Below, piece after piece: positions 43,262-54,752 of a DNA stretch of 64,000 nt. Source of the DNA: Nothophaeocryptopus gaeumannii (Eukaryota; Ascomycota; Dothideomycetes; Mycosphaerellales; Mycosphaerellaceae); assembly GCA_031771865.1 (NCBI GenBank), contig JASISA010000009.1:248001-312000 (forward strand), given 5' to 3'. The notes under the pieces were generated by a model. The model worked only from the letters and a program-made list of their open reading frames with translations. It was not told the DNA's origin and made no database searches. Position numbers and translations under genes: made by a program. The first letter of the stretch is position 1, and every line of letters starts with the position of its first letter.

Positions 43262-44637
43262 TGGTTTCTGATAGTGGCGCAAGTTCGAGGCAATTGTGTT
43301 TGGCCCTTTCGCTTGAGAAGTGCGCCAAAGATGAGCTAGTTGGAGTAAGTCTGAAGGAGTGAGTTCTCAGAAGTGATCTCTGAAGTAATCCAGCCTGGAT
43401 TTTGTCACATAAATGTCTCAGAACTCGAGCAGCATGTGATTGCGTCTTGCATGAGCGCATATGGAGCAAACGCAGCTTCACCTGCTTTTTCGTATCTGCG
43501 AGCTCTCTTATTGAAAACGCCCTTCCCAAGATCATCAAGAGCATTTCTTTAGAAGCTTCAGTCTGCAGGCGGCACACAAGATGCGTGGTGGCATGTAGTA
43601 GAGCGTAGAGGGCATCTTGAGACTCTTCGAGCCCCAACTGCAGCGTCAACATGTAGACCTATGGCCCTTCTCTTCAATCGGCGAACTGGTCTGCGCCGCC
43701 CACAAGCCCCAACCATTTTGAGCAGATTTGGGCTCATCTTAAAAGAGCGCTCGTTGTCCCCATTCGGTTTGAGCATCGACTGTTGCCTGGGCGTTGTGTT
43801 GAAGGTCCCCGAAGGTTCCCAATGTGGAGCACAATAAGCCGCCTCACGGAGAATGCTCATTGCGCTTCGTGGCGTAGAGTACTCAGAGATTCGACATCTC
43901 CATCTTGCAGAGCCAGTATCAACGATAGATTTGAGGGAGCAGACACGTCCTAATTCTTCGTCCGATGAACTCGTCCATGGAAGAGCGAGGCGGTGGTTTG
44001 AATACCACCGCCTCGCAATGAGGACCGAAGCATAAATCGCCCTCGGAACGACCACAATTCCCCAATAGGCAGAATTTCAAGCATCTGTGCAGGTCACCTT
44101 TATCCCAAAGGAGCGTTGCTTGGTCATGGAAGCATCGTGTGCCCAGGTGAGCGGGCGGGAAGGAAGGGAGGGTAGGACAAAAGTTGCTCCGTCAGGGTCC
44201 AGAAAGTCGGGCCCGGATAGGTGCATTCGCGACCCGACGGAAAGACCCAATCGCACCCATCCTTCGCTCTTTTCGCGACATACCAGATCTCGGCGAAATC
44301 GACTTGTTAATCTCGGCGATGTGGCTTGTGCGGGAATGAGAGCTCCTCAAGATTTGTAAGTTCGGATTCGAGCTTGATGCGAGCATCGGCGAGCTCTGTG
44401 ACAGATGTAGTCAGCGCTCGAGTTCTTTCAGGATGAGAGTGGATAGGGCGGCAAGGGCTTTGTGTCCATGCGGCGTACGCAATGGGCTCGAAGTAAGGAG
44501 GCACCTTTAAGAAATATAAGCTCGAAGTCCTAGAACGAGTTGTCAATAGCATCAACCAGCGAACAAAACTTCCAACATCGACCAAGACTCAACCTTTGCA
44601 GCATCGACCCGACTCAAGCACCACAAGCCTCAGCAAT
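43262..44637. other. Intergenic, 1.4 kb, upstream of the GST gene
   Basis: No supported gene. Minus-strand open frames (43652-43230 and 44055-43558) look helical in part but show no homology I can place; they may be old coding relics. A perfect hairpin lies at 43985-44016. The last 400 bp form the GST upstream region. Confidence 0.35.
43985..44016. repeat. Perfect 13-bp inverted repeat (hairpin)
   Basis: GCGAGGCGGTGGT, a six-base spacer, then its exact reverse complement. GC-rich stem, no following T run. No function known. Confidence 0.9.
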
Positions 44638-45428
44638 ATGTCTTCCATCAAGCCTCTCAAGCTCTACGGCCATGGCGCTGTAAGTCTGTCCGCAGCCACC
44701 ACATCAAGTCACAGACACTGACCTCTGAACCCAGACCCCAAATCCATACAAAGTAATGATTCTCCTCGAAGAACTCTATATCCCCTTTGACCTCGAAGAT
44801 ATGTCCAACGAAGCCATCAAGAAGGAACCCTACATCAGCGTCAACCCCAACGGCCGTCTCCCAGCCATTGAAGACCCCAACACCGGCGTGACAGTCTTCG
44901 AATCCGGTGCGATCTATGAGTATCTGATTGAGAATTATGACAAGGAGAATAAGTTGAACTATACCGGGTTAAAGGAGAAGTGGCAGCAGGCGAGTTGGAA
45001 GCATTTCCAGATGTCCGGGCAGGGACCGTATTTTGGGCAGTTGGCTTGGTTTAAGATCGTAAGGCCCCCGCCTCTTCTCGTCTTTCCTCAATTGGCTTGT
45101 GTTGACGATGCTCCAGTTCCATCCCGAAAAGAACATCACCTCCGTCATCGATCGATACACCAACGAGATCAAGCGTGTGCTGAGCGTGATCGAGCTCCAC
45201 CTCAACAAGACTGGCACGCAATATATCATTGGCGACAAGCTTTCCTGGGTCGATTTGATGTGGGTGCCATGGAATGAGTTTGTGATCGGCCCAATGTTAA
45301 TCGGACCGGACTTTCCAACGGAGGCTGAAAAACACTATCCCAAGACGGTTGAATGGCATAAGAAATTGGTTGCTAGGGATTCCGTGAAGAAGGCGACTGC
45401 GAAGAAGGGCCCGCCGCCGCAGCACTAG
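44638..45428 (+). CDS. Glutathione S-transferase, Ure2/GTT2-like
   Basis: Exons 44638-44679, 44735-45058 and 45117-45428 (225 aa); all junctions fall between codons. The N-terminal thioredoxin fold has TPNPYKVMILLEEL, the glutathione-binding NPNGRLPAIEDP and FESGAIYEYL blocks. The C-terminal helical domain carries DKLSWVDLMWVPW, the usual N-capping region. No N-terminal Asn-rich prion domain as in yeast Ure2. Likely a cytosolic detoxifying transferase; substrate unknown. Intron acceptors lie close to CTGAC-like branch sites. Confidence 0.92.
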
Positions 45429-46088
45429 AGTGCTTGCCAGCTCCGAGGGAAGGGTGTTGTGTGGAGCAGGCGATCGTTACGGTACGCACGTATAGTAGCA
45501 TAGCTCATGAAGGGCTGGGAGTCTCGTCACACGAACTGTCCGTGAGTTGCCGTTTCCCATCGTTGGCAAGGCCTCGCTCTTGACGTGGTATTGCCTGGTC
45601 TGCAAATTGACTCCGGGTACTCAAGTGGCGTCTCGTCCTCTGCTCTTACCTCCATGTGCTGGTCCATTCCTGTGATCGACGTTCGCTGTTGAAAAGTGTG
45701 AAGCTGTACATTTAGTATCCGCATATCATACATTGCAGCCTTCTGTCCCTTTGTGTACTCTTGCAATGGCCAGTATCAGCGCGCGACGGCCACCTGTCGT
45801 GCAAAGAGAGCGGAGAGCTGTTCCCTGATCTCGAAATCCCTCTTTCTATACGCCTTCGCCATGCTCTTTTTCCTCTGCAAATGCGAGCACAGAACCCGCT
45901 CCAAACCCAAAACGCCGCGCTATGCCATCAAATCGTTGGGTATATCCTTTCGCCAAAATCGGTCAAGTTACTCGGAAGGAGGCTTCTGCTGAGCTTGCGA
46001 GTTCAGCCTTTGCGCCTAGAACCACATGGAGAAATCAGCCTCTTGTGCCACATACCATGTAGTATCCTCATCTTGTATGGTGGTCTCT
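45429..46088. other. Intergenic between convergent GST and PAM16
   Basis: 660 bp without a supported gene. Short overlapping open frames only. Confidence 0.4.
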
Positions 46089-46647
46089 TCAATCCCGATA
46101 CAGCTTCGGCTTCCATCCTCGCCGAAGCTCTTCTTCGCGCTCCGCGGCGGCTTGCGCTTCACGTACCTCCATCTCTATCCGCTCTCTTGCTCGTAATATT
46201 TTGCTTTGTAGGTAAAAGGAGCCTCCCTTTTTAGGGTCGTTCATATCGAATAATCGTTTGAATTGGCCGTGGACTTTCATTACGTCTGCTTGGCCACTTT
46301 TCGGCGGCGCTACGTTCAGGATCTTGCAGGCTTCGTCGAGGGTTAGGCCGGAGGAGGAGAGGGTATTCGCGGCGGTTTGGCCCTGTTGTTGGAATTTCTG
46401 GGTTCAAAGTCAGTATCATGGATTTCAAATGATACTTTGGGATCCATTACTTGTGATGCTGATGCCTGCTTATATCTATGACGAGATCAGAGGTTTTCTC
46501 TTGAGTCAAATGTTCATCACCTACTTACGCCTCTGTGAAAGCTCGGCCAAAGACTCGCGCGCCGGTGACCTCCTAAAGTCAGTATCATCCAGTCGATAGG
46601 AACAAATGATAGCTTACAAGCACCTGCGTTACAATACGATGCGCCAT
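46089..46647 (-). CDS. PAM16: Presequence translocase-associated motor subunit Pam16/Tim16
   Basis: Exons 46647-46618 (30 nt), 46569-46529 (41 nt), 46475-46451 (25 nt) and 46397-46089 (134 aa in total), all phase-exact. Pam16 is a J-like protein on the matrix side of the mitochondrial inner membrane that pairs with Pam18 to control Hsp70 in protein import. Seen: the start MAHRIVTQVL joined to VTGARVFGRAFTEAYKQA, the LTLDEACKILNV segment, the degenerate J domain with LFDMNDPKKGGSFYLQSK (no HPD, as expected for Pam16) and a charged C-terminal helix. The small exons were located from the known family sequence; each has a GT donor and AG acceptor. Confidence 0.93.
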
Positions 46648-47179
46648 AGGGTAAGCAAGAGTGATGGAGGCAAAAGCGTTGATGTGGAAGAGTTCACCAT
46701 CTTTCCATCGGACATCGGGTTCTGCACGGCTAGGCCCGGCTTGCTTTTGCCTGAGGCTGCAGAATTTGCATCCTTGGCGCGGGCCGAAAACGAAGGATTC
46801 ACTTCTCCTTCTCCTTCTTCGTTCCTTCAGGCTCCAAGTTTGGCTTGATTTCACGCGACCACCGTTGACAGGAATGGCAATCATTGAACGAGTCCTGAGC
46901 TCGGCGCGATTCCGAGGACAGCATCCAATGCGAATGCGTGATTCTGACCAGCTTGGGCGACGATGGTTTCGGCATCCTTCGTACAAATAGCCTGCGCCCC
47001 ACCTGCCAATGCTCCCTACGCTCTCGTAAGAATAATAATAGGGCTAGAGGTGGCATTCAAGTAGGAATACCTCCTATGCGCCTAGACATCTCGCATTCTG
47101 TAAGGAACAAAACTACATGTAGCTGACCCCTCCAGCCCTCCTCTCCTTCCCGTCTCTCCACCACAGCAAACATCCAGCC
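46648..47179. promoter_or_regulatory. Divergent promoter region, PAM16 / unknown gene
   Basis: 532 bp between divergent starts. Open frames on both strands are judged spurious. Confidence 0.35.
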
Positions 47180-47944
47180 ATGTTCAAACAACCCGAAGCC
47201 AACACCTCCCAAAAACGCCTCACCCAAATCAAATACCTTGCGCCCTCTCAAACAGACCTCTCAATCAAGCCTAAGCCTTCCCGCCAGACATTACGCTTCG
47301 CCGATTTCGATCAACAGCTTCAAAATCCGTACGAAAATAACAACGTCACCTTTTCCATCCACCGAAAACTCTCTCCACAGGGCAAACGCGAACTCGAAGT
47401 CCTTAAAAAGGGACAGATAGTATACATATCCAGAACCGAGAAGCCCAGATTTGGAAGACCGAGGACGATTATTCGGTCGTCAAATACGGATATTCAGGGC
47501 GAAAGCCTCGTCGTCGCAACCTTGAAACAAGCGAAAAATGGCGCATGCAAAATCCTCCTCGGCAGCCCTCCCTACGAGAAAGACTGGGTGCGCTTGAACG
47601 CATCACACGGCGGGAAACCAGGAGACATATCTCGGTTTGAGCTACAATATGAGGGGAGAACATTTATATGGTTTCGACTGCCCCAGACACATGAATGGAG
47701 ATTTTACGATTTGGCGCATGATCGGGCGGTAATGGCGACATATGTGCAAGGGAAATTGGAAATTGAAGTGGATTTGCAGTACGAGGTGCAGATGTTGTGT
47801 TTGGCGGCGATACTTTGTATTGATGAGCAAGAGGCTTTGAATAAAGCGAACGAGGCGGGGAAGAAGGGTGCTGGGGGAGGATCAGAAGGCGGAGAGAGTA
47901 GAGCGGTAAGTAGGGGAAGAGAAAGTGGTGGTGGAGAGTCATGA
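47180..47944 (+). CDS. Uncharacterised protein with a possible tubby-like fold
   Basis: 254 aa, single exon, no signal peptide or membrane segment. Residues about 50-220 alternate short beta-type strands (SLVVATLKQAKNG, ISRFELQYEGRTFIWFRLP, HEWRFYDLAHDRAVMATYVQ) and end in a hydrophobic helix (VQMLCLAAILCIDEQEAL). That strand-then-helix order resembles tubby-C-like proteins such as the gene at 55107-56255; this is inference from pattern only. The C terminus is Gly/Ser/Arg-rich. Confidence 0.6.
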   Translation: MFKQPEANTSQKRLTQIKYLAPSQTDLSIKPKPSRQTLRFADFDQQLQNPYENNNVTFSIHRKLSPQGKRELEVLKKGQIVYISRTEKPRFGRPRTIIRSSNTDIQGESLVVATLKQAKNGACKILLGSPPYEKDWVRLNASHGGKPGDISRFELQYEGRTFIWFRLPQTHEWRFYDLAHDRAVMATYVQGKLEIEVDLQYEVQMLCLAAILCIDEQEALNKANEAGKKGAGGGSEGGESRAVSRGRESGGGES

Positions 47945-48079
47945 TGAGCGCCATTAGTTGATTTTTGCTACTGGGCAATGATGCTGTCGTCTAGTACTTC
48001 TACAGGCATGTATTATGAGAGTCTTGGGTATCATCAATATTGTTGCAAGCGCAGGTGCTATGATCCGCTCGAGGCTAGA

Positions 48080-49523
48080 TCAGGTCCCATTGGCTTCTTC
48101 GATGTAAACCTGCCGACCTCCGAGCCTGCTTTCTATGCTTGGGAAGCGGAGTTGAAGGTCAGCCGGCAGCTTGGCCGAGCTTCGACTACGCCCACTCTCC
48201 CGCCCACTAAAATCAGAACGAGAGCGCGTGAGTACGACTCGCGGCAGTCGTTGCGGCATGGCTTGACCATTGCGATCGAAGTCCGAAGACTGTTTGGACG
48301 ACATTGGAGTAGGCCATCTCGGGTATTTCTCGTCGTCGCTCGGTGTGATGGGAGATTCTTCCAATTTCGACATTGGGTGTACAGAGAAGGGCGTGAACGG
48401 GCGTTCGCTGATGCGGTGGGGTTGTAAGTCGCTGAAGGAGTCGGTATCGTCGTCGTCGTTTCGGCAGCAGTTTGGAAAGACGTCTTCGAAAAGGACCTTG
48501 AAAGTGGAGGCTGAGCCGCATAGTATACCTAGGTGGAGTTCGATCTCGGCTAAGATGCCGGCTGGGACCAGATCGTAGTACGGGTTTTTGGATTTGACGA
48601 CGTCCCAGCTGTAGAAGCATCTTAAGCAACTGGCGATGACAGGGATGATGCACAATGCAAACAGCCCGCCAACTATCAATTTTGGTCTCTGCTCTTGTCA
48701 GGGAGGTCAAGCTGGGAAGAGCATTGTGGACTCACGGGTGGCAACTCAAGACTGTGCAGCATGAACAATGGCGTGGTAAGGATAGCAGCGTCCAATGCCA
48801 CGAGCAGAATGCTGTAAGAGTTGTATATGTTCTGAATTGTCTGTCCAGGCCAGCAATGCCCCGCGTATGGAGCGTTGCCGAGGAAAATGAGACCAGGCGG
48901 GTCGCACGTGAAGTTGACCAAGACGGAAAAGGCCAAATTCAGGATAACGACTATGGTCATGAGAAGGTAAACGGTCCACCGCATGGGCTTCCGTTGATCC
49001 AGACGAAGGTACAAGACCAGGAAGGAGGTCTTGACGAAGATGACCGAGATGATATACATCAATACCAGTGTGAATGATGTCTTGCGCAAGACTGGAAGAC
49101 TGTCAGGAGACGCTAATAAGAACGTGTTGTTAGCGCTGGGAGCTACAGGGCAGCTCGAAGGTGCTTCTTACTGTGTTCTCCGAGGCCCTGATAGGCACCA
49201 ACAACGAACGAGGCAGAGAAGCCAAACGCTGCCAGCTATGTGATTGAATATTAGCATCGATTAAAGACAGCGCGTTGGAGAAAGCATACCATGCCCAGGA
49301 ACATGAGCACTGACTGTGAGTTAGCTTAAGTTCTGGAGACTCAATGAATGGGCACTGAAAGCTTACCATCTTCGGTGAATAACCTTCGCTGAACAAAGAA
49401 ACGAACATAGCCTCGCAAACTCATGCCAACTGCAGTTGCGGCCATTAGAATGACGGAGGCAACGATGAGACGTAGTTGTCGGTTGCCGTCACCTCCATCT
49501 TGTGAGGCACTCGATGCCGCCAT
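48080..49523 (-). CDS. PTH11-like receptor (fungal rhodopsin-domain membrane protein)
   Basis: Exons 49523-49367, 49309-49290 (20 nt), 49235-49172, 49112-48736 and 48688-48080 (408 aa), phases exact. Seven predicted transmembrane helices: LRLIVASVILMAATAVGMSL first, then VLMFLGM joined to LAAFGFSASFVVGAYQGLG, FTLVLMYIISVIFVKTSFLV, VYLLMTIVVILNLAFSVLV, a helix near SILLVALDAAILTTPLF, and VGGLFALCIIPVIASCLRC. Between helices 4 and 5 is the Cys-bearing loop (FTCDPP ... GHCWPG) typical of this family. The cytosolic tail of about 130 residues is Ser-rich and phosphorylatable-looking. Such proteins are candidate surface sensors in filamentous ascomycetes. No CFEM domain is present at the N terminus. 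Confidence 0.8.
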
Positions 49524-51504
49524 CTAGCCGAACCACAGAAGTTCAAGTGAGAGAAGAACGTCGATCGCCGCAGCAAAGCAGGCAGGACAGGTGTAGACAT
49601 CTTCATCCCACGGCAAACTCGCACGACATCTGCAGTATGTCGCGAATCAGCCGGGATGAAGAGCTGTAAAAGCAGCAATAGATGAACTCAAAAGCCATAC
49701 CACCTTGGCAGGCAGCGCAAAACAGCCATTTAAGGTGCACTATACACGCAGCCGAGCCATTATCCCTTCAGAGATGGACTATATATGTGAGAGTCTAGTC
49801 TGCTACAGCCAAGGAAGATCCGTGGCCAGAAACTCAGCAGTCAGAACGGTAGTCACCAGTGTTATGGCATCTCAGCGACAAGCTGCGCGAGAATCCTCGA
49901 ATCCATCCGGATCTGGGATGATGCTGCTGGGAGTGGATGTCTCGTCGACTGCAGAAGTAAGATCCGGTCACGTCCGTGTGAGATGGATGATGGACAAGCC
50001 GGAGTGTGATGTAGGAGAGAAGCATTGGGGAAAAGGTGAAGTCTGGACTTCCCCTCGGCAGGAGGTCTCGGCCGCGGTCCGTGCGAAGCCGAAAACGTCC
50101 GTCCAGCAACAACATCAGGCCATCCATCAACATCGGTTTCAGGAGGGAATGATATGAAATACTGCGCCAGGATGGCAACATAAGCGACGGCATATAGCCA
50201 CATGCGAACACGATTGACATACGTGCAACGGTGCAGCGTTATGCTCATAGCACGGCATTCCCGTTGGCGCTACCTTACCTACCTTGTTGACTCGACATCT
50301 ACGAGCGAAGAAAGGCCCATCAAAGCAGACTTCATAGGGCACAAGACTGAGTACATGCTACACGAGAGCCACTACTCGTCAGCATCTGCGATCGCTTCGA
50401 GATGCTCTCTACTCTGCCCTACATGGCGTGTGAGTAGACGGTATTTCACGGCCGGCGGCAAATATGCCAAACATGTTCGACCTGGTTCGCGTCTCAGAGA
50501 GTGGAGTTGCTTGTTCCTGGCAGGTCGAACGCATTTCAAACATGAAACGATATGTTCAACTCTCGGACTTGATACTGACGATTACCGTTACGCATCCTCA
50601 ACGCACCGTTTCCTCAGCCGGTGAGACTAGACTTACTCACGCAGACTTGCGATATGAGAGGACGCGATACGACCGTACGAGTCACACGTACAGATCTCTG
50701 CACGACATGACCGGTCCCATTTGAGAGCCTTACGATCTACGCCCAGCGATACAACCACGCTTTGACTCGCTGCATACGCCAAGCGGCAGTAGATGGGACT
50801 GCCTGTCGAGTCCGAAGTGCGCTGAGCTTCTTCTGCTATTACAAGCTCAAAACATAGTCTCCCCAGGTGTACCTTGCATCAAAGTCGCGACCATCCTTGT
50901 GCAAAAAGAGGCCTTACCTCCAAAGAGCAATGAGCGACGCAAGTACATACCTGCCGAGCTCTCGCTTACGACTTCGCTCACAGTTCAGCTTCTAGGTCCT
51001 CTTTTAGCCACACACTTGACCACTGAGGTATCAATCAGATTCCTGTAGCGTGGAAAACGACGATAGACCTAGCTCAGCCGCGGTACTATATCACGGTCAC
51101 ATACTTGGCAGAGGCGATGTCGAAACTCAACCAAAGCGTAAACAATGTTCCGGTCTCACTTGGCGTAAGCTGTCGAAAAGTCCCATAAGACCAGGAATCC
51201 ATCAATCCGCCCCCATACAACTCCAGTCTGCGAAATGCGTTCCAAAAGAAAACTGAACACGCAACTTCTGGCACAAACCTCAGCCCTTCTTCCCGGGCAG
51301 CACATCTTGCCTACAATACATTATCACAAAGCCTCCGATCTCAGGACATACTTTCAAGTTTGGGACCTCTTTTCCTTCAATATTCGAGTGACTCATTTAG
51401 CGACACAAATAATTGCGAAAGCATCGGCTAAGGTTGATGTCAAAATAACACAATGCACCCAAAAGAGATTCAAATCAAGGTTTTCTGCAGACAGCAGCTC
51501 TTTC
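49524..51504. other. Gene-poor stretch, 2 kb
   Basis: No gene supported. Open frames of 60-140 codons overlap on both strands. One pair on the minus strand (50248-49862 and 50220-49834) has a hydrophobic N-terminal segment but no consistent continuation. Confidence 0.4.
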
Positions 51505-52363
51505 TCAGCACGACAGTCGATGTGAGATAAGATGGCAGCTGTCTCTAAAGGCCTCATACGCCTTCAGCCGCGAAAGCGTGCGCTCCAGATACCTCATTGA
51601 ACGTACAAGCTGCGTCCAGAAGTTCGCGACCTTGTACATGGCCTCAAGTAGACAATAGTCGCTAATGAATGCCACAAGAGCGTGTCCATAAACGCGGGCT
51701 GCCATCGCTTGCTGTGCCCACGTCTACTCCATCTTCTGTGTCAGGAATGGCGTTTGTACCCAGCTCCTCTGGATGGGTCTCATCGAGCGCCATCGCCTGC
51801 CATATGTAGCGGTTGGCCTCAATGCGCTCGTTGATATCTCAGGTGAGCTTGGTCACCACTGATCATTCTCATCATCGATGGCCTTACTGCGTGGCGCTTT
51901 CTCGTCCCAGGCAAGCCTGGATATCGATGCTGTTCGCGGTAGTAGCGGGGCAGCGCACGCGTGATGCAGATAGAAAGGTCCATACTTCTCTTCATCTGTC
52001 TGTACTTGTGTCCGAATAACATAATAAAGGCTCGTTCTCGAATTTCGGTGGTGGCGGAATCAAGAGGAAGTATAACTCTGTGTCTTTGTCGCGGAAAAAG
52101 TATTTGGCCGTGGCGCCGTTGAATGGGAAGCAAGCACGTTCCCCCACCGTTGCTAGACTCAGCTCAGCAAGATCTCGAACAGACGCGGCATAGAGACCGC
52201 CATCTCGGTTGCTCATGTCGGACACGAGCCTCGCATAGGATGACACGCTGTTGAACATCCCGACATATCGTGTGAAGACCGCGACCTCGTCATCTTCGTT
52301 GATGAACTCAATTTCCTCAGCCCAGCATTCATCTTTTCGAGCCAGAGACCATAATCCTGCCAC
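51505..52363 (-). pseudogene. Remnant of an unknown protein gene spread over several frames
   Basis: Protein-like sequence runs in one direction through changing frames. 52363-51992 holds an acidic-to-hydrophobic stretch (ECWAEEIEFINEDDEVAVF ... CFPFNGATAKYFF). About 52000-51852 in another frame reads TDEEKYGPFYLHHACAAP and on. About 51840-51730, back in the first frame, reads ERIEANRYIWQAMALDETH. 51705-51505 in a further frame ends the block. One change could be a small intron near 51855, but the first would need an intron of only 25 nt, so a one-base shift is likelier. The 5' end is lost where repeat-like sequence begins near 52380. Family not recognised. Confidence 0.4.
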
Positions 52364-52379
52364 TACTTCAAAAGCTTAA

Positions 52380-52768
52380 GTAATGTACCGTCTCTTACTC
52401 CGAAGGACCGGACGTAGTAGATGTCCTCGCCTCGTGCTAGGTTCTAAGAGGTCTTCGTAGACCGCTTAAGGTAGAGGATACTCTACTGCTAAATATGATC
52501 AAGGAGCACCTAGTAGGACAGCAGACGCTTCCATTGCTAATACTAGGTGTTCTGTTAGGGCAACATGTGCCAAAAGGCCTCCATAGTAAGACAGGGGATG
52601 TTGACCTGCTTGCTAAGGAGACGCTCGATGACAAGTGAGCTTCGATTCCTCGTCATTGATCACTTCGATCCGCGGTGCCTCTCAGAACGCACAGGCGTGC
52701 TTGTCGGTACTGATCGTGAGAGCATCGGTGCAGTCCGTTGAAGGTGCACGGAGATGAACTAACATTTC
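52380..52768. other. TpA-rich debris flanking the transposon
   Basis: Words such as CTAGTAGG, TTAAGG and CTAATACTAGG are frequent, similar in flavour to the decayed transposon interior nearby. No coding relic or terminal repeat identified. Confidence 0.35.
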
Positions 52769-52971
52769 TCATGTCATTCTTTCAGCGGGGACTGCTAAGA
52801 AGCTGGTAGCGCGTGTTGACATTGTTGACAGTAGGCCTGTATGCGATTCTTGATGCTGAGTATCTCCCATCCTGCATGAAAATGTTGTGTCTTTGACAAA
52901 ATATTTCAGCCCTGTAGCCCAATTCGTAGCCGAGGCCGTTCGTGGCTTGGCAATCATGTGAAAGTAAGATA

Positions 52972-53036
52972 ACGTAATCGGTGGGGAAGCTGCGCAGGTG
53001 GGGAAGCTGTGCACGGATTTCCAACCCACCACCTTT
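52972..53036 (+). repeat. Left terminal inverted repeat of the pogo-type element
   Basis: Begins ACGTAATCGGTGGGG and contains two adjacent 17-bp units (52980-52996 and 52997-53013) that differ at one base. Confidence 0.92.
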
Positions 53037-54752
53037 CAATTCGACCCACGCGGCCGCACTACAATGCAGTCTGAATCTGAGTCGCTAAATACATTCTCAA
53101 GCACTTCAACTTCCTGCTCCTCAATTTCTGCAGCTGCAGGTTGTGTGCGGCGCCGCTTGCGTGAAGTTTTGTCCGCTGTCGCCCTCTCTGCCTCGCGGGC
53201 TATCTCTAGTACTTCTTGGGTACTGAACACAAACTTGCCCTTCAATGCGACTCGCTTGCCCGTATTTCGTTTCTTCCGGGTCTAAAGCAGCTCCCTCTGC
53301 TTTGTTAGCTCCATACGAAGTGTGGCATTCTTACTGCATAACGCTTCTAAAGCCTGAGTTAGTCGAGAGATATAGCGCTTAACTGGCGTTGGGAGGTCGG
53401 TAGCGCTCTGAACGGCAGCAAGACATAACGCATTTGCCTCACGTAGCTCTGTGCTATCCGGAGGATCACTCTGAAGCAGCGAGAGGTCGAGACCGAGTAG
53501 TGTTGCCGTATTATGCGGCTCTGAAGCCTAAGAAGCCCGCGGTGTAGGTAGCTTCTCAAGCACCACGATTAGTAACAAGGGCCATAGACTAGTCGCTTTG
53601 AAGCTAGAGCGGATATTTGACGAATGTAGCGCGGACTGCCTTGCGCGGATGTACATACGCGTCCACTCGCTGCGTACAATACGGCCTGCGGCGAGTCGTA
53701 AAGCTGCGTCGGTCTCAGCAGCAAGCGCGCGCTTCAGTGGCGAGAACACGCTCACATCGAGCGGCTGAAGCACGTGCGACGTATGCGGCGGCAGGATTAG
53801 AAGGTCAATCGCATGCTCCATGCAGTACGAAATCACATTCGCAGTAATATGGCTGCCGTGGCCGTCCATAACCAAAAGTCGTCGCTGTACCCGGCCGGTT
53901 GGCTTTATGGACGGCTCGAAAACAGTGGTTAGCTACTCATATACATGGCTATTAGACGTCCAACCGCTATTGCTTGTTGAGAACCTCTAGTCTAGTAGCG
54001 TGTCTACTAGTATCCAGGCCGTGTTAGTGTGCTTTGCCTTGAAAATAACTAGCGGTGGAATTGCAACGCTAGTAGCACTAATGCACTCAATCGCTATTAT
54101 CCACTCCTGTCGGCCATTAATAACCTTCCAGCTTGATTGCTCTCGGATATTGACTAATGCCCTTGATAACTAACTTGTGCCGACAGCAAATCCAGACTCG
54201 TCCATGTTATAAATGCAGTCCGGGGGTAGTAATGCTGGATTTGAAGCTCAGCGACAGCATTAAACCACGTCTTTACTGTAGCGGCATTTACTGCAGTATG
54301 TCGTACGCTCTCAATCTGCCGTGTCCAGACGCCTTGGATCTCAGGGTGTCGCGCGCGGAAGCGCTAGGTCCATTGGTCACCAATTGGTCGTAAGGTAGAG
54401 GGTAGTAACTGCGTGAGCTGAAGGCGGGACCGGCGGACTTCCTCAGCCATTTCTGTAAGCAACCTTAGAGATATTGGAAATCCAGTCCGGCAAAGTCGCG
54501 ATATCCATCGCACTAGTGTCTACTCTTCGGCATTTGAAAGTATCTGAGCAGGTTCGTGGGCGTGCGATCGTGAAGTAGTGCCAGCAAGGCGAGCTCGGAG
54601 GGTAGAGGCTAGCATAGAGAAGGCAAGAGCAGCGGCGCGAACGGAGTCGTATTCCTTTCCTTTATATGCTGCGATTGCCGCCTGGACATTGGCTTCAATC
54701 TGAGCCGCTTGCTTTAACAAACAGGCCATATTTGAGTGTGTAGTGATGGATA

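Noticed and set aside
46585..46986. 133-codon minus-strand open frame over PAM16 exon 1
   Set aside because: Only the short segment MAHRIVTQVL belongs to PAM16; the remainder is upstream sequence.
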